Assembly (NCBI GenBank): GCA_019614645.1
Contig: JABWDB010000002.1
Coordinates: 24,169,501 to 24,233,500 of the forward strand
Length of the DNA: 64,000 nucleotides
Direction: 5' to 3'
Source: Stratiolaelaps scimitus
Taxonomy: Eukaryota; Arthropoda; Arachnida; Mesostigmata; Laelapidae
In this document: piece after piece, positions 11,653-24,800 of the stretch
Layout of the letters: every line of letters starts with the position of its first letter
Numbering within the stretch: position 1 is the stretch's first letter
The notes under the pieces: model-generated
What the model was told of the DNA's origin: nothing
Seen by the model: the letters and a program-made list of their open reading frames with translations, nothing else
The model's database searches: none
Made by a program: the position numbers and the translations under genes

Positions 11653-11892
11653 ATGGATCTTCACTCTGTCTGCGGATACAATTCGCCACGAAGGGAAAAG
11701 CTTGCTGAAGTTCGAACAATTCACCATCGTCTGAAGGCACGTCTCGTTGCGGACACAACAGCCGCACGCGCCAATCGCCTTGTAGTGTACTATGCAGTGG
11801 GATGGGAGTTAGCTGTGGGCATCGCCGTTTTTATTAGTATAACTTTGCGCTTTCGTTTTGGCAATTATGTACAAAGAGACCTCATTACATAA
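11653..11892 (+). CDS. Candidate small membrane protein, 79 aa
   Basis: An ATG (AAGAATGG context) opens 79 codons ending in TAA. The first half is charged (RREKLAEVRTIHHRLKAR). The second half has one hydrophobic stretch (LAVGIAVFISITLRF) and a short polar tail, giving a tail-anchored layout. It starts 170 bp upstream of the divergent TATA box of Gly/Tyr-rich gene 2. No homologue is recognised, and no polyadenylation signal or splice site supports it firmly. Confidence 0.25.
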   Translation: MDLHSVCGYNSPRREKLAEVRTIHHRLKARLVADTTAARANRLVVYYAVGWELAVGIAVFISITLRFRFGNYVQRDLIT

Positions 11893-13954
11893 TCGGAATA
11901 ACAATTAATATTGGAATCAGTGAACAGTGTCAGACATCGTCCGATGGGTGAAATATTTCTTCTCAAACTCGTATCGACGATGCTGGCCGTGATATCGAAT
12001 CGCTGTAATCAGTTTGCTATCTGATGGGGAGGATTTATTACTTAGAAAAAAGTCGTATTTTTAATGTGTTCGAAATCCTAATATTTGAATTTATCATTAA
12101 TGTTTTCTACTTAATTAGAGCTTAGTTACCCCTTGGCTTGCGGTTTAATGATTAAACAATGCACATTGTTACTCGTGCATGGACGGCTGCCTGCTATTTT
12201 CGACGTTTAGCATACTATTTGTTAATCTTCTTTGGTTGACTGCGGTGGAGGTTTAATACAACGTCATTATAGAGCATTGACCGCCAACGTTATCAACGGA
12301 AAACACAACGTGGGTACGTTTTGAAAACTCAAGAATTGATCCAGCGGTTTGTTCCAGTTCAAGGGTTTACTGATTCAAGCAATGTGCGCTTCTGATTACC
12401 GCAGCCATACGCGATGACTTAGCAAATAGAAAGAGATGCACTCGTGGGAGACGATGGTCTCCTGTTTGATTTCTGGTGTCAGTGACACTTCGGTAAATGC
12501 TGCTATATTCTACGTGTAACTAGGACTAAGTTCGACTATTACAATAACTCTTCGAAATTCCCCTTGACTGGGGAAGCATCTGCAATCGTGAAAAACAACG
12601 GAATCTGACGTATCCCATATAATAATTGGTAGCGGGAGCAACATCAGTACAGATGAACTGTAAACATTTTCGTTAATAATTAATATATCTTTGAGAGATC
12701 TTTGATTAATTCCAAGCCAGAGAAAAATCGAGCTAACTGATTCAACAGACGGCTACAAAGCGATAATTAATTAACTTAAATTTTGTTCTTGTCATTGTCG
12801 TCCCTCTTTTTTTGTCAAAGAGGGACGTTAGTAATATATTTATTCATCTGTGTGAAGTAATCAAATAGCTCAAATTTACTGGGCGATACATATAGTCAGT
12901 GAACTTGTCTTTACGGAAAGTTGTTAAATAATCAGTCACACCTGCTGTCAGCTATGAGCGCGGCTTATTCCTAGAGGAAGGTGGCCTGGGACCCCCAACA
13001 CTACCTTGTATTTAGAAGAGAGATAGTTGCCTTCTAGAAAGCCCAGAGGTCCCGCTTGGGCCCAAACACGCCTCCATAATCGGTTCGTTTAAGGTCGCCT
13101 CGGGTCGCTCAAATCGCATCGTTGGTAAGCGGACAACATGACAGCATATTACCATTGATTTGCTCGACCATTCTACAATTGGACAACATTACTAAGCGGG
13201 CATACATTGAGCGTCGGTATCTATATGTTGGATGTCAAAATTGTTCGATCAATTGATACAACAATACCGTTTACAACCCTTGAAAGTGAGTTTATACGAT
13301 AGCATCGACTTCACAAAACTCTTATTTAAGCTGATAGCGGTAAGACTAAATGCAAACTCCGTCTGCAAGATAAACTAAACAATTTAATATTTATTGATTC
13401 ATCAACTATAAATTCTACATTAAATATCCTGTTAAGTCTGTATGAATGACACATTTTTGTTCCCACACCAGCAAACCGATTCTCATCGTTGCTATTGCAG
13501 TTAGTGTCTCATGTTCACGTCACTAGTCCCGAAAAATACTGGTCTTTTGTTATACGAACCTTCTCTTTTAGATCTCTTATTCTTCCTTACAAATGGGGTG
13601 GTCAGCATTTTTTTTTCGGTCAGTAGCATTTGTTTATGCCGTCAACTGTCTCCAAAGAGCTTCTCTAGTCCATTATAACTCCATCGAGCCCCCGGCTCAG
13701 GGCCATACGTACTTAATAGCCAATGTTATCTACACATTACCCGGGCACAATTGTTTGCCGTTTATTTTCTCAATAAATCATTATCACAGAAGTATATTGA
13801 TGCTTGATATATATGTGATCAAGGATTATATTTTTGTGCTTGGTGCCTTTAAAGTGCCCAGTTTGAGTATCCTCATTTTTAGATCGTTAGTAAAATACAG
13901 CATGCTCCTATATTGTGGCCTATCGTGATTTCAAGTTTAGATCGTATGTTAATT
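11893..13954. other. Non-coding stretch with a short hairpin
   Basis: AT-rich with no supported gene. At 12799-12827 an 11-bp perfect inverted repeat (CGTCCCTCTTT and its complement) encloses a 7-base T-rich loop. An open frame at 13593-13928 has no family features and is treated as chance. Confidence 0.5.
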
Positions 13955-14064
13955 GCCATCGGCCATACCTCGTTGAGTACTCCGATTCTAGTCCGCTCAC
14001 CGAAGCTAAGTAATGTCGGGTCCGGACAGTACAATACTTGCAATGGAAACCACCTGGGAACACC
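13955..14064 (+). pseudogene. 5S rRNA-derived sequence lacking its 3' arm
   Basis: From GCCATCGGCCATACC onward the sequence follows eukaryotic 5S rRNA: the 5' arm, CACCGAAGCTAAGTAATGTC over the internal box A region, GGGTCCGGACAGTAC, then CCACCTGGGAACACC over the box C region. Relative to ordinary 5S there is a small insertion (AATA) before the box C part. After CACC, where GC-rich sequence should pair with the 5' arm, it runs into AT-rich TTTATTAATATT. The 3' arm is therefore lost and helix I cannot form. This is a 5S pseudogene or the head of a 5S-derived SINE rather than a working gene. Confidence 0.8.
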
Positions 14065-16047
14065 TTTATTAATATTTTCAATAAAGCAATTTTATTAATA
14101 AGCTATCTTAACAGTAATACTAAAAATTTAATATTAATATTCAAGCTGTTTTAATAATAACATTTGATTATATTCACGAGATCAATAAATATAATAGATT
14201 CTGCCTTTAACTGCTAGAATTGATCAATGCTCTTATGCTACTATTGAAAAAAAGCATATCTTTTGGTTAACTACGTACCGGCATCGATAAATCGAGTGCT
14301 TTCTAAACTTGGTAGACTAAACGTAGAAGAATGCAATGAAATTTTAGATTTATCATAACCGGCATCAGCGTGGAGTCGTATTGTAACATCTCGACAATTT
14401 GGGGGGCTATCTAAATATATCTATTTATCTATGACATCTTCCGATCGCACTGGCTAGTAATGCCAAGAATGGTCACAGCCAAAATTCAGTCACATTTAAG
14501 ATAGCGATCATTTCTATGCGTGATGCAAATGAGCTTACAAGAACATCATTCTCTCGATGTCTAGGTCTGGGGGGGGGACACTTCAAGGAGTTTGAATTAT
14601 GGTTTGATTTTGTGACGCCACAGTCCCGCGTTGACACCATTGCGAGGCTGTTGCTATTGCCGTCGACGAGCTGAAGCTATAATGGAACCCCCCATGTGAC
14701 GATGTGCAATCACTGTCCGAAACGAAACTCTCTTGAGCACAATGGCACGCCTCGAAAGTTTCTGGCTGTAGCCGTAGCAGTTATCGTGTAGTCGATAGGG
14801 ATTCCCGTCCGGCGGTTACGTAACGAACGCCTGAGAAATATAGTCACGGAATAGTGGAACATTGGCTAGTGAAGCTGTTGGTGAGGAGGCTGGAAGAGAA
14901 GAAAGTCTGATCACGGAGAATCTTCCTCCGAGAAAATCGAAATTTGCCGAGAAGAACGCCTCCCGTGAACGGAAGAAGGTAGAGGAAGTTTGCGAGAAAC
15001 GTGTGAGGCAGCCCCTTGGCTCCCCCTAGAAGACAAATGGATATTATTTTATTAGACTTACTAATTTTCTCGTTCATCAATACACGCCACAAATATCCGG
15101 TTCTAGCAAAAGCTAGCTATGTTCATGCTCAGTATCAGCGTGGATTATCGCGGGCGTCGTTTCATTAGGTAATACCGAATGGCTGCTGGAGTAGAGAAAA
15201 TTAGATCCGTGTAAAGTTTCAAGGGATAAGTGTTGATTTTTCACTTATACATAAAAATGATACTTGGTAAACATCTGACAACGAGCTTTGCTTTACCTGT
15301 CATCGTCGTCTATAAATGCGTGACTGGACTTGCGTGTAAGTACAAGAACGCGGGTATCGTCTCTTTATAATGAACTTCCATTGAACTATATATTTCGACG
15401 TGAAAACCGTTGACACTCACAACATGCCTAGAGGTGAGAATTTTCCTCAATTGCTTTGTAGACTTTATTGTTGCGTGTGAGCCCACAACGGCTATGTCAC
15501 ACACTTACAGGCGTTCTCTAACGCCGTGGTCATCTATTAAGCAAGTTAACATTAAAGTTAAAACTGTTGTCATTGAAGAATTGTAAATGATTTCTGTACC
15601 CAGTAATCTCAGTTAGATAACCGTACCGCTTACAGCCGTATGTAAAATTATATACAGTCTTCACGAAAATTGTAGGATCATATTTCGCAAATGATCGATA
15701 CAACCGAAATTGTAAAGATCGATATATAAGCGATATGTGTATTTGCACTGAGTAAGCTGATTCCTTATAAGATACACAATAATTATATACTATATACCGA
15801 TGTAGTATATTCTACTGCAGCTATAATTGGCCCCGAAAAAGGTTTTGCCATCGCTTTTGCGAACCTTTTGTCAACGTGTTCATCAACAACAGGCATCATT
15901 GACGCCGGTGTGTGATCACGGTTCCACAATAGTGTACATAATGTAAAATGAACTGAGTACAACCTTCTACTATTTGTATCGGCTCTGTGTAGCTTCAGAT
16001 TTCTCAAGAAGGCATGACACGGTTCAAAGGAAAGCGCGAATTCGACA
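14065..16047. other. Non-coding stretch
   Basis: AT-rich sequence without a supported gene. A G-run (nine G) lies near 14570-14578. The longest minus-strand frame (14844-15092) has no recognised features. Confidence 0.5.
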
Positions 16048-16118
16048 GCGCCGCTGGTGTAGTGGTATCATGCAAGATTCCCATTCTTGCGACCCGGGTT
16101 CGATTCCCGGGCGGCGCA
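16048..16118 (+). tRNA. tRNA-Gly, anticodon CCC
   Basis: The 71-nt cloverleaf is complete. The acceptor arm GCGCCGC pairs with GCGGCGC (16111-16117), with A as discriminator. The box A motif TGGTGTAGTGG is at 16055-16065. The anticodon stem CAAGA/TCTTG holds the loop TTCCCAT, with anticodon CCC at 16080-16082. The T arm CCCGG-TTCGATT-CCCGG carries box B at 16097-16107. A run of seven T (16123-16129) right after the gene is a standard Pol III terminator. There is no intron. It reads GGG codons. All stems are perfect, so it is probably functional. Confidence 0.96.
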
Positions 16119-16263
16119 AGTGTTTTTTTACAGTGCGAAATTTCTGAAGGAATGACAGGAAATCAGTGGCGCCATTGTAGGAAAATTAGAATTATTTAGA
16201 AACCACCAAATGGAGGGCGTTGTTTTTCAGTGCGGTTCTGGTGTTTGAGGAGAATTGTGAAGT

Positions 16264-16411
16264 TCGTCGTGGTAAGTCGTGTGCGCCTCGTAACGTGGAA
16301 GAGACACGTGAGTGTACCGGTTCTATCCCCACCGTTGCACATTGCGTTTAAAAACGGGTTGTCCGTCTTATGAAACAATGTCGAAAGCAGTTGCACAGTG
16401 GACGTCAAATG
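16264..16411 (+). repeat. tRNA-like SINE, copy 1
   Basis: About 148 bp align with 18266-18406. Shared blocks include GTGTGC, GAGACACGTG-GTG, a degenerate box B (GGTTCTATCCCC), CCACCG-TGCACATT and a tail block near ACGT-AAATG. It lies 145 bp after the tRNA-Gly gene. The box B and tRNA-like spacing suggest a tRNA-derived SINE; this is inference from two copies in one window. Confidence 0.6.
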
Positions 16412-17460
16412 TTTTCGGCTGTGGATCAGCCGGGAAAATTTACCTTGGTGATATCAGCCGATATATAGATTGACGACTCAAATAACGCCCTGACAATCGC
16501 ACAAACGTCGTCCCTGGTGGTGTGCCGCCAGAAGGTCAAGATAACACTCTCATAAAATATCGCATATAGATAATGAAATCGCACATAAACGTTCCCGATG
16601 ACATATTCGACCGGCCGCCAACACCAGCGCAGACTTCGATTACATAATTCCAATGTTTATTGCCAAAAATGCTCCCTGTAACATTGTTTTTTACTGAGCA
16701 CTAATCAAAGCAATCCATGGGAGTTCAATATGCTGATATACATGGCATGTTACCTCTCCGCTGAGTGAACATGGACGGATTCATTCAACATCTGTCTGGC
16801 AACCTCTTAATATATACCCATGTAGCAGCGAGGCGATGCCCACAGACAAGAATCGACATAGAGCTGCGCGAGATAGAAACAGTTTTCCATATATCGTCGC
16901 AGGTATGTATTGTGTTATACGATATTATATATTATTATGTTAGGACATTGATCGATTCAATAATTTGCGACACTCGGCACCATTTAATTATTCATTATTG
17001 ATTTACACATTTGTCAGCTAAATTTACGTGTAGTGTTTTTAAAATTACTGATATTTTGTTAAATCGCTAAATTGAAGGGTGCACTTATCATATTGTCCAT
17101 ATGACTTCGTCACCTAAATCCAAAATGGATGTGATTCGAACGCCAATTTGTCCACCAACGACCTTCCAGACGTTTAAAACAAAAATGTTGTAGTCATCTA
17201 TAATCACATGCTTCCTTGGCCGTACGTACCGGATATACCTGTTTTGGCGATGACGCGATTAAATTAAGTAATATATTTGCGTTCGCATTTGTAGAGAAGA
17301 AAACATTCAGTATTCCTATGCGCGTTGGCTTACAATTCAGACCACACCCTTCAATAGACTAAGCGATATCGAGCAATTCCCTTACTCAAGAAATGTATGA
17401 ACTTGAGAGTTCTGTGCTTCAAGCGATTTGTGATTGCGAGCCTGATCACCCCAAAGTGCA

Positions 17461-17485
17461 TATATATATATATATATATATATAT
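17461..17485. repeat. (TA)n microsatellite
   Basis: About 12 TA units uninterrupted. Confidence 0.95.
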
Positions 17486-18265
17486 TTTAAGACTTCTTGA
17501 GCGAAAACAAAACAAAAATGCCTCTGAAATCAGCACAGAATATCTAAAGTAGAGTTTATACTCATTCCGTTGTTCGATACTGCAGTTTAAGCTTTGAGTA
17601 CCAAAATATGTTTTTCAATGAGAATACCCTTGACACCGAATGAGAGTTGCGCTCAACTATGTTTTTCTATACCAAACTCAATGGGGAACCAGGTAAAGCC
17701 GTATTCGAAGATAAACCGAGATCATCACTATCGACGTTATATTAGTAGGCATTCACGATTACTTCAACTTGCAAGTGCCACTTCATAATTGATCTGACCT
17801 TCTTTGTGATACACTATTGAAGCCCTCGGGCGCCTCATTCTTCGCTTGCACTCCCGCCCTCTCTATCTGACCTCTCCACCAGTTCCTCCGAAATAGGGCA
17901 ATTCTCAGAAATTCTTTGAACCCAACATAGCTCAGCTCAGAGCATTTTGCCCTCCTTCTCCTCTGCGTGGTAAGTTCCCATTTGCCCTCTCCTACACTAG
18001 TACAAGACGACAGGCGAGCGGTGCACAGGAAGCTGTAATCAATCTTCGGGGTTTGACCATTTGAATCGTTGACCAAGTATGGTATTTCGTTCCTCCTCGT
18101 GACTTAACAGAAAACGATTTGTTGCTAACACATCCGTACCGTGTTTCGCCCTTGGTGTCGTTGCTTAGTAGACGGAAAGCAGAGCCTGCGAAAGCATTTA
18201 GCTGAGTTACGAGGACAGGGCAGGTAGGGTTGTTGAAGTTCAGGGCAGAATACTCTAGTATTCAC

Positions 18266-18406
18266 TCGATGGCGTGGTGCATTCGTGTGCACCTTGCAAC
18301 CGGAGGAGACACGTGGGTGCACGGGTTCGGTTCCCACCGATGCACATTTGCATTTTGGACTTCCCATTACGGGGCAATGTAAAAGCAATACCGTGAACGT
18401 TAAATG
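18266..18406 (+). repeat. tRNA-like SINE, copy 2
   Basis: Second copy of the family seen at 16264-16411, in the same direction. Here the box B-like block is closer to consensus (GGGTTCGGTTCCCACC). The region before it (GGAGGAGACACGTGGGTGC) and after it (GATGCACATTTGCATTTT) matches copy 1 with scattered changes. Confidence 0.6.
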
Positions 18407-18913
18407 CTGGCTTAAATGTCAGGCCGTAAAATCTATATAGGATAGAAGATGGTTAGATCCATTGGCGGGAGGATTAGATGGTCGATTGCCTGGATACCTG
18501 TGCTTATTGGTCCACTGAGGGTTCGGGTTTCGGGGAAAGGGGTTACGGCTGGGCCTCGCACGCGTTCCGCTTCCACTCTGCGCGCTTTCAAGAAGTCCTA
18601 GAGGGTAACTGTGTTGGGATCTTGAAGGGGGGATGGATGGGGATTCGAAGGAGGAGGACCGTGCGCGCCCTGGGAAAGGACAACTAAGTCCTCTGAGCGG
18701 GGCGACTCTCCGCCAATGTTGATGCTTTCTCTATCTCTTTCTCTCTCGACCTCGCCACCCCACTCCCCATTGACGTGCCTTGTCGACTGCTTGTTTTGGG
18801 TATTGTGCTGTTGCTGCTGCTGCTGCTTTTGCTACTGCCTCCCACTGGTGGCTCTCCGGAGGTGGAAGCAGTTGCGGTGAATTGAGAGGGGCGGTATCCC
18901 ACTCACTGGGCCG

Positions 18914-19048
18914 TCAGTGAATCAGCTGCTCGTAGGAGGGAACAACCAATGTGTTAGAGTGTGCTTGGTCCGCAGGTTCAGCTGTCGGTACCCCTGACAG
19001 CAACCCGAATGCGAAAACAAGAACGGTGAAGGCAGTTTCGGACGACAT
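18914..19048 (-). CDS. Candidate small secreted peptide, 44 aa, followed by more open frame after a TGA
   Basis: On the minus strand the ATG at 19048 begins MSSETAFTVLVFAFGLLSG, a typical signal peptide, with cleavage likely near VPTA. A short mature part ends VPSYEQLIH and TGA. After that TGA the same frame stays open for about 60 more codons, through Pro- and Ala-rich sequence to a TAG near 18730. A donor-like GTGAGT also lies just after the TGA. It could therefore be a 44-aa peptide, a first exon whose true splice site I have not resolved, or a longer frame with an in-frame stop. No TATA box is evident and no family is recognised. Confidence 0.35.
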   Translation of the reverse strand: MSSETAFTVLVFAFGLLSGVPTAEPADQAHSNTLVVPSYEQLIH

Positions 19049-20495
19049 GATTTCAACACCAACGGCTGAAGCCGTACCTATGCTGGGGGCTATCGCGGCC
19101 GCGTGTTTCCGCCGCGGAGCCAGCTGATCCTAACGACGACAGAATCGCGGATGATGATCAAAACTCCATCCTGCGCGCAACAGGGTAAGGATCAGCTACG
19201 GAACAACGAAACGACAACATTATCGGGAACAGCAACAACAAAGGCAAACGAGAGATCCCTGCAATTAGCAGCAATGGCAGCAAAAGCAATCAAGGCAAAA
19301 TAAGAAGAACAAGGTTACGGGTCCGTCTCCATCTCCGGGGGAAGACTGTCCTATCAACCAACTGTTGGTGGTCACCTAACGAGCGTTGACAACGTCAATC
19401 AATGCTACAACTCTACTCTGCGAAGTAAAATGTGAGTCAGTTGTTTCATATCAAATCAACAGTCGCATGCTGCGAACGAGCTGTAACAGCTGCTCCTAGC
19501 TTACGTCAGATCAAGTCTCAATCGGCGTCATTGACATGAACAGAACAGATGGTATCGGGATGCCATGAGCTGACGATCTGAGGTCAGAACTTGTGAGGGC
19601 AAGACGAATGTGTTGTATGGATTTGCAAAGCGGATGTATGTCAGCTTTCTGTTATAGTGAACTTATGGAACTTGGGAACTTTATTCGTGTCGAAAGCTGC
19701 GAATGCAACTCTTAATAGCAAATGGCTCGGTAAGGACCATTGTATCATAGAATAGGTTGATTAGAGACGAAAGGACATTTATTTTGTAATGTTGTGGCCC
19801 GATTGCAGTGGGTAATTATATAATAGTATTTGCAGCTCAAAATGATCCTATGTAGCGTCGACATGCGATACCACGTTCTTTGATACCATGGTAACATAAA
19901 GTGGTTCGGTTTTTTGTTTTGCGTTTGTCGGCGCATATGACAAGCCCATATCTTGACCCAAAAAATAAATACGTATAGCCACGAGCAACCATCTGACACT
20001 GAAATATTGTGTATTTTCCTTGGGCTTTTGATATGAAGATGATCTATTGGGGACCAATTAAGGAAATATGTACGTTGTCCTAAAAGACATAATTTCAGTG
20101 GAACCGTGTCCTTATGGGAACGTATCATATCATAGGAACAGCCGAGAGATATTCGATTTTTTGGCATTAAGGCTGGGTTTGATTCGCAGTGACAAACGCT
20201 CGGTAATTTTCCTAGGCAACCCTTTTTTTTAGAGATCACAAATGTAGTACTCAAACAGCGCAATCAAGTTCACTGTCAAACTCATATCCGATCAGGTTTG
20301 AATTGATTGGAAAGCGAGTATTTTCATTCAGGTAGGAAAAACACATGATATATATATATATGTATGTATTTTTTTAGGTTTTCAGATTCAAAGTAACCAG
20401 AGGGCACTACCCGTTACGAGCGCACGTGGATGGTCGGCTAAACTACGGCTGCTTCACCGTTTACCTCGTAGTTCAAATTCTTAACTACGCTAACG

Positions 20496-23400
20496 ATGAT
20501 GAGCTCATACCGAGATAGACTGCCAGTGGCGGCTCCACCGCGGGGCGATATCAGCCCCTGGTCGGTGCTGAAACAGTCCGTCGGCAAGGAATTAACCCGA
20601 ATTACTATGCCCGTTGCCTTTAACGAGCCCCTGAGCTTTCTACAGCGAATAACCGAAAACATGGAGTACTATCCATTGCTCGTGCAGGCTGACAATAACG
20701 ACGATCCTGTCGCACGATTCGAGGTACATCCATATAATTATAGATCATTTGTTTGACCAGGGTATGTACCTAGTGGTCTAATCAAGCGACCACTGTCAAC
20801 GATATGTGACAGTCGGCGGTCTCTTTCCACACGCCCTCTTCACGTGAATAGTAAACGCCTTTCCAGTGTAGGAGGGCCGAAGAACATGTGCACGGGAAAT
20901 TTAACAGAAAGTCCCGAAATTCAAATACACAGTCTAGTCTACCATCACAATGTTTAAGGTTATTTATATTGACCGTAGTTGTTTTTTGGGCCTAGCCTGT
21001 GTCCGCTGCGAAATCTGTAAGCACGTCTGTAATACGTGGTGTTATTATTATATGTTATAATTTTCATGCGCATTGCGTAAAATCGCAAACTTGTTGCCTG
21101 GCACAGAGTGCATAATTGACAAGGTTCCGTCGAAATCTGGAACAGCTAATTATTTTTCAAGCGGAGTCGAAGTTGACTAGTACATACGATGCATAACAAC
21201 GTCGCAACTAAGTTGTCACAGTTAGTTATTCTAATTAGCTAACGAAACAATTGGATCTATTAACTAGACAGAGCTTCCTCTCTCTCTCTCGCTCTCTCTC
21301 TCTCTTGATGTTATATAGAACTATCTTGTTACACAAACAACCCGGGTTTAAACATGCAGCTCAGTTGGACGCAGTGCCAATCTCATTACGCAATAGAAAT
21401 AAGCCAATCCATTGTTTGGCACCCTCCCTTCCTCCATCAACAAGGCTTCGAACTGCGTCCCGTGTTCACTGTTCGCGTCTGTATCACCTGTCCTTAGCAT
21501 GTGAAGTAACATGGGAAGGTGACTTCTTTATTTCTATATTTTAATTAACTTCACCCTATTTGATCTATGTACGTGTCAACTTTCTGGAAAACGATCTTTT
21601 TTTCTTTTTTAATTTTATACAATGTTTTCACCACATATAATCCAGTATCTGATTACGCCTCACGTCAGTATGACGACGTCACACTCGCTCGTTACTCTTA
21701 CGTGGTAACGTGAGCTTGAATTGCGGTCACAGACTGGAGGTAGGCCGACGAACGAAGAATAGACATTTCGAGGAGACCGAACTACTCCCCTGAGGCTGTT
21801 CCACGCTTTCAACAGAGTTTCAACAAATTACGCCGGCTCGTTTCTTCTGTCGGGTCTCTTCTTTTGGAAATTTCTCGGGTGGTGTGAAGCATTAACGTTG
21901 TTCGACGGCTGCGCTGTGCATTCTGTCATATTAAGGCTGGTAAATGATATTGACGATATTGTAACGGAATAATTGATTTATGAGCTTTTTGGCTTTGGTG
22001 TAAGGGAATCCAAGGCAACTCAAGGCGGCTAGCTTATTTTGGCGTGATTGTCATTCGTCCGCGTAGCGCTATTTGTTGGCTACTAAATAGAAGATCAAGA
22101 CGACAAAAATGACATGGAACATACCTCTTTAGCGCTGCTCTGGCGCTCGTCTGTATTCAGTTACGCCATCGCGAGTAGAATAGACCACGAAATGAAGAAA
22201 TACAACCTAGATACTTACCCTGTGCATCGTGTGTATTTCAGCTGGTGACCGCATTCATAATTTCAACTCTGTCTTCCAACCTTGACCGCCTGAACAAACC
22301 TTTCAATCCGCTACTTGGAGAAACATTCGAGCTGCAGAGGGACGACTATCGTGTCGTCTGTGAACAGGTCGGTACAAATAGGCTGTACTTGCACAGAATA
22401 CACGATTATGTTTATATAAAAAAAGGCTTGCTATTTATAGAAAGCCGTTTGCGTATACACCGGAACACCACATCTGGTATATTATAATTATAGTCACGCA
22501 TTTTTTTATTAAAATTATTAAGAAGTGACGCAAAATGAGGACATCGTACGGCCATTTGTCCTAAAGCACGTTTCGAGTGGCAGTAGCCCCACGACTTTGG
22601 GTACCACTGCCATAAGGCGACGTATTCCTGTAGTCGCTTAAGGTCAACTACTGCCTCTGCCTTCTTTCTTCAGGATTTGTGAGCTTTACTTTCGTTGTTC
22701 ATGTCCAAATCCTGCTCCATCAATCACCGTCCTAAAACGATGTTCAAAACTGGAGGGGAGATGTCTCATATTTGTCTGGGAATCACAAGCTTTGCTTATG
22801 ATCTATATTTTAGTTCGATGGCGCTGATTCTTTTGAAAGTGAGCAGTCTAACGATCGCATTTTAGATAGGAAATAGGAGCTATTGGACGTCCATGCGTAG
22901 TACGAAAGTGCCTATTTGATAGATATATATAGAGATGTTTGTTTACGCGCCATTGGCCACTTCGATAGGTTGACAGGTGAACCTCTTCGATCTAGAACTC
23001 GTTCAAACTTTGAACAACGGAGAGTGGCTGTTGTCGTTACTCTCTTGGGGCAACTAGCAAAAGCAAATACGATTGTGCGAGCTTCCTTTGAAGGTAGCAG
23101 GAAAAGACGAGTTCTCTACCCCTGTGGACATATGCCTGACTTCTCAGTCCCAAGGGTACTCACAAGGTCATTATGAACAGAGTGCAGTTATTATCTTTCA
23201 TTTTAATGCGTAGACATGGCTGCTAACAATATTCCGCACAGTAAATAATACAGAGATACAAACGACCAAGTCTGTCAAACTAACCTTCCGGATCTGAAAG
23301 AGTTCACTAAATAATTATACTTCACGAAAGAGTCAGATGAATGAATGTATCAATATCCTTCCTGGCACGCGTCGACGCGTCAGATAATTTAATCAAGGTT

Positions 23401-24763
23401 GAAATCCTGAGCATATTCCACAAGAAGAAGAAATGCTCGATAGGAGAAGGCAGTCGCGTCATTGTGTTCGTCTTGGGCCCGTTGACCTGGAACACCAGCA
23501 TCATTGCCCAATATATAATATAATATTTGCAAGTGCATGCGCCGCATATGTTGGCAGGTCGGACAGTTCGCTCTTACCTGGTAGCAGAGATGACCGCATA
23601 TACGCTAGGTCCTACAGGAATAGAATAATTGAACATGCACGCTCGTGCATGCTATATTAGTTAGTATCGAACAACTCTGCTATATGTCTTTGCTCAAAAC
23701 GCTGCTGTCTATGCTCTCAGGTATCCCATCATCCCCCGGTATCGGCCTTACACGCAGCATCACCTCACATCATTTTCGACGCAAACATCTGCCCCAAGCT
23801 ACGTTTTTCTGGGACGCAGGTCACCATCAAGCCTGAAGGTTAGTTACTGAGACCATTCAAATATGTATTGTACATTAATACAAAGAATATTGACGCTCTC
23901 CGTATCGAGCTTTCGACTATCGAGGGGTCCCCTTGTTATTTGTTTTTTTCATTTGGCAAGATCAGCCGACCGACCGACTGAAATCCCATGAATGAGCTCA
24001 TTGCCTCGTCGCCAGCAGAAACAATATAACAATTGTGAGTTTAATAGATATACACTGAGTATTCTTCGTGGCAAAAGCTGCGCCGCAGCTCTTTTGCGAT
24101 GTCTTGGCCACGAGACTAGCTAAAAATGAATGTAACATCTCCTGCTATTTCGATCCAGGTGTATTTGATAGATTCGTACGACATAGTTGCTTTCCCTTCT
24201 CGTAGTTATGACTGTTAAATGAAACAATTAGCAGGTGTTGATGTACCGCCTTTCATTAACGGATAGGTAGAGGAAATTCGCACAATGGGGTGGGCAAATT
24301 GCTTATGCCTCTATGCTTTCCGAGGCATTTTTATGTATTCATGTAACATAATGTTATCGGAATGGAAGCTTCTAGAAGCGACTTCGCAGGCGGTAAATTT
24401 ATTTAAGCGTGCTGGAACCATTAGGATATTGCCTCGTTCACCGCGACCCCACATGCCCCAGACTGAAGCGGTTGTGTTGAACCTCTTTGCGTCAGCATGT
24501 GCTGCTTTTACTTCTCGGCTGAAAACACTTCTCCACATATTCCACGTCGACACAATCTTCTTGGTTCGTCTGAGACCGATGTACGTTCCAACTCTGTGAA
24601 TTTTCGTTCTTTTTTTCTTTTGAGGCATAGATAAATTAGATAAGGGTTGATCTACGCAGCGTCGAAGGCTGCACATATAATACGCAAACCTGATTACGTA
24701 TTATAGTTGTTCTACGGTAATGCAAAGCCGTAGAGAGAGAGAGAGACTAACATGTAATGACCA

Positions 24764-24800
<37 letters not shown>

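Noticed and set aside
13593..13928. 111-codon ATG-started open frame upstream of the 5S-derived sequence
   Set aside because: It is hydrophobic in an AT-rich manner, with no promoter, splice site or family signature.
23520..24600. Similar peptide FASACAA in two frames at about 23530 and 24485
   Set aside because: The nucleotide match is short and does not extend, the flanks differ, and both lie in or beside ORP introns without splice support.
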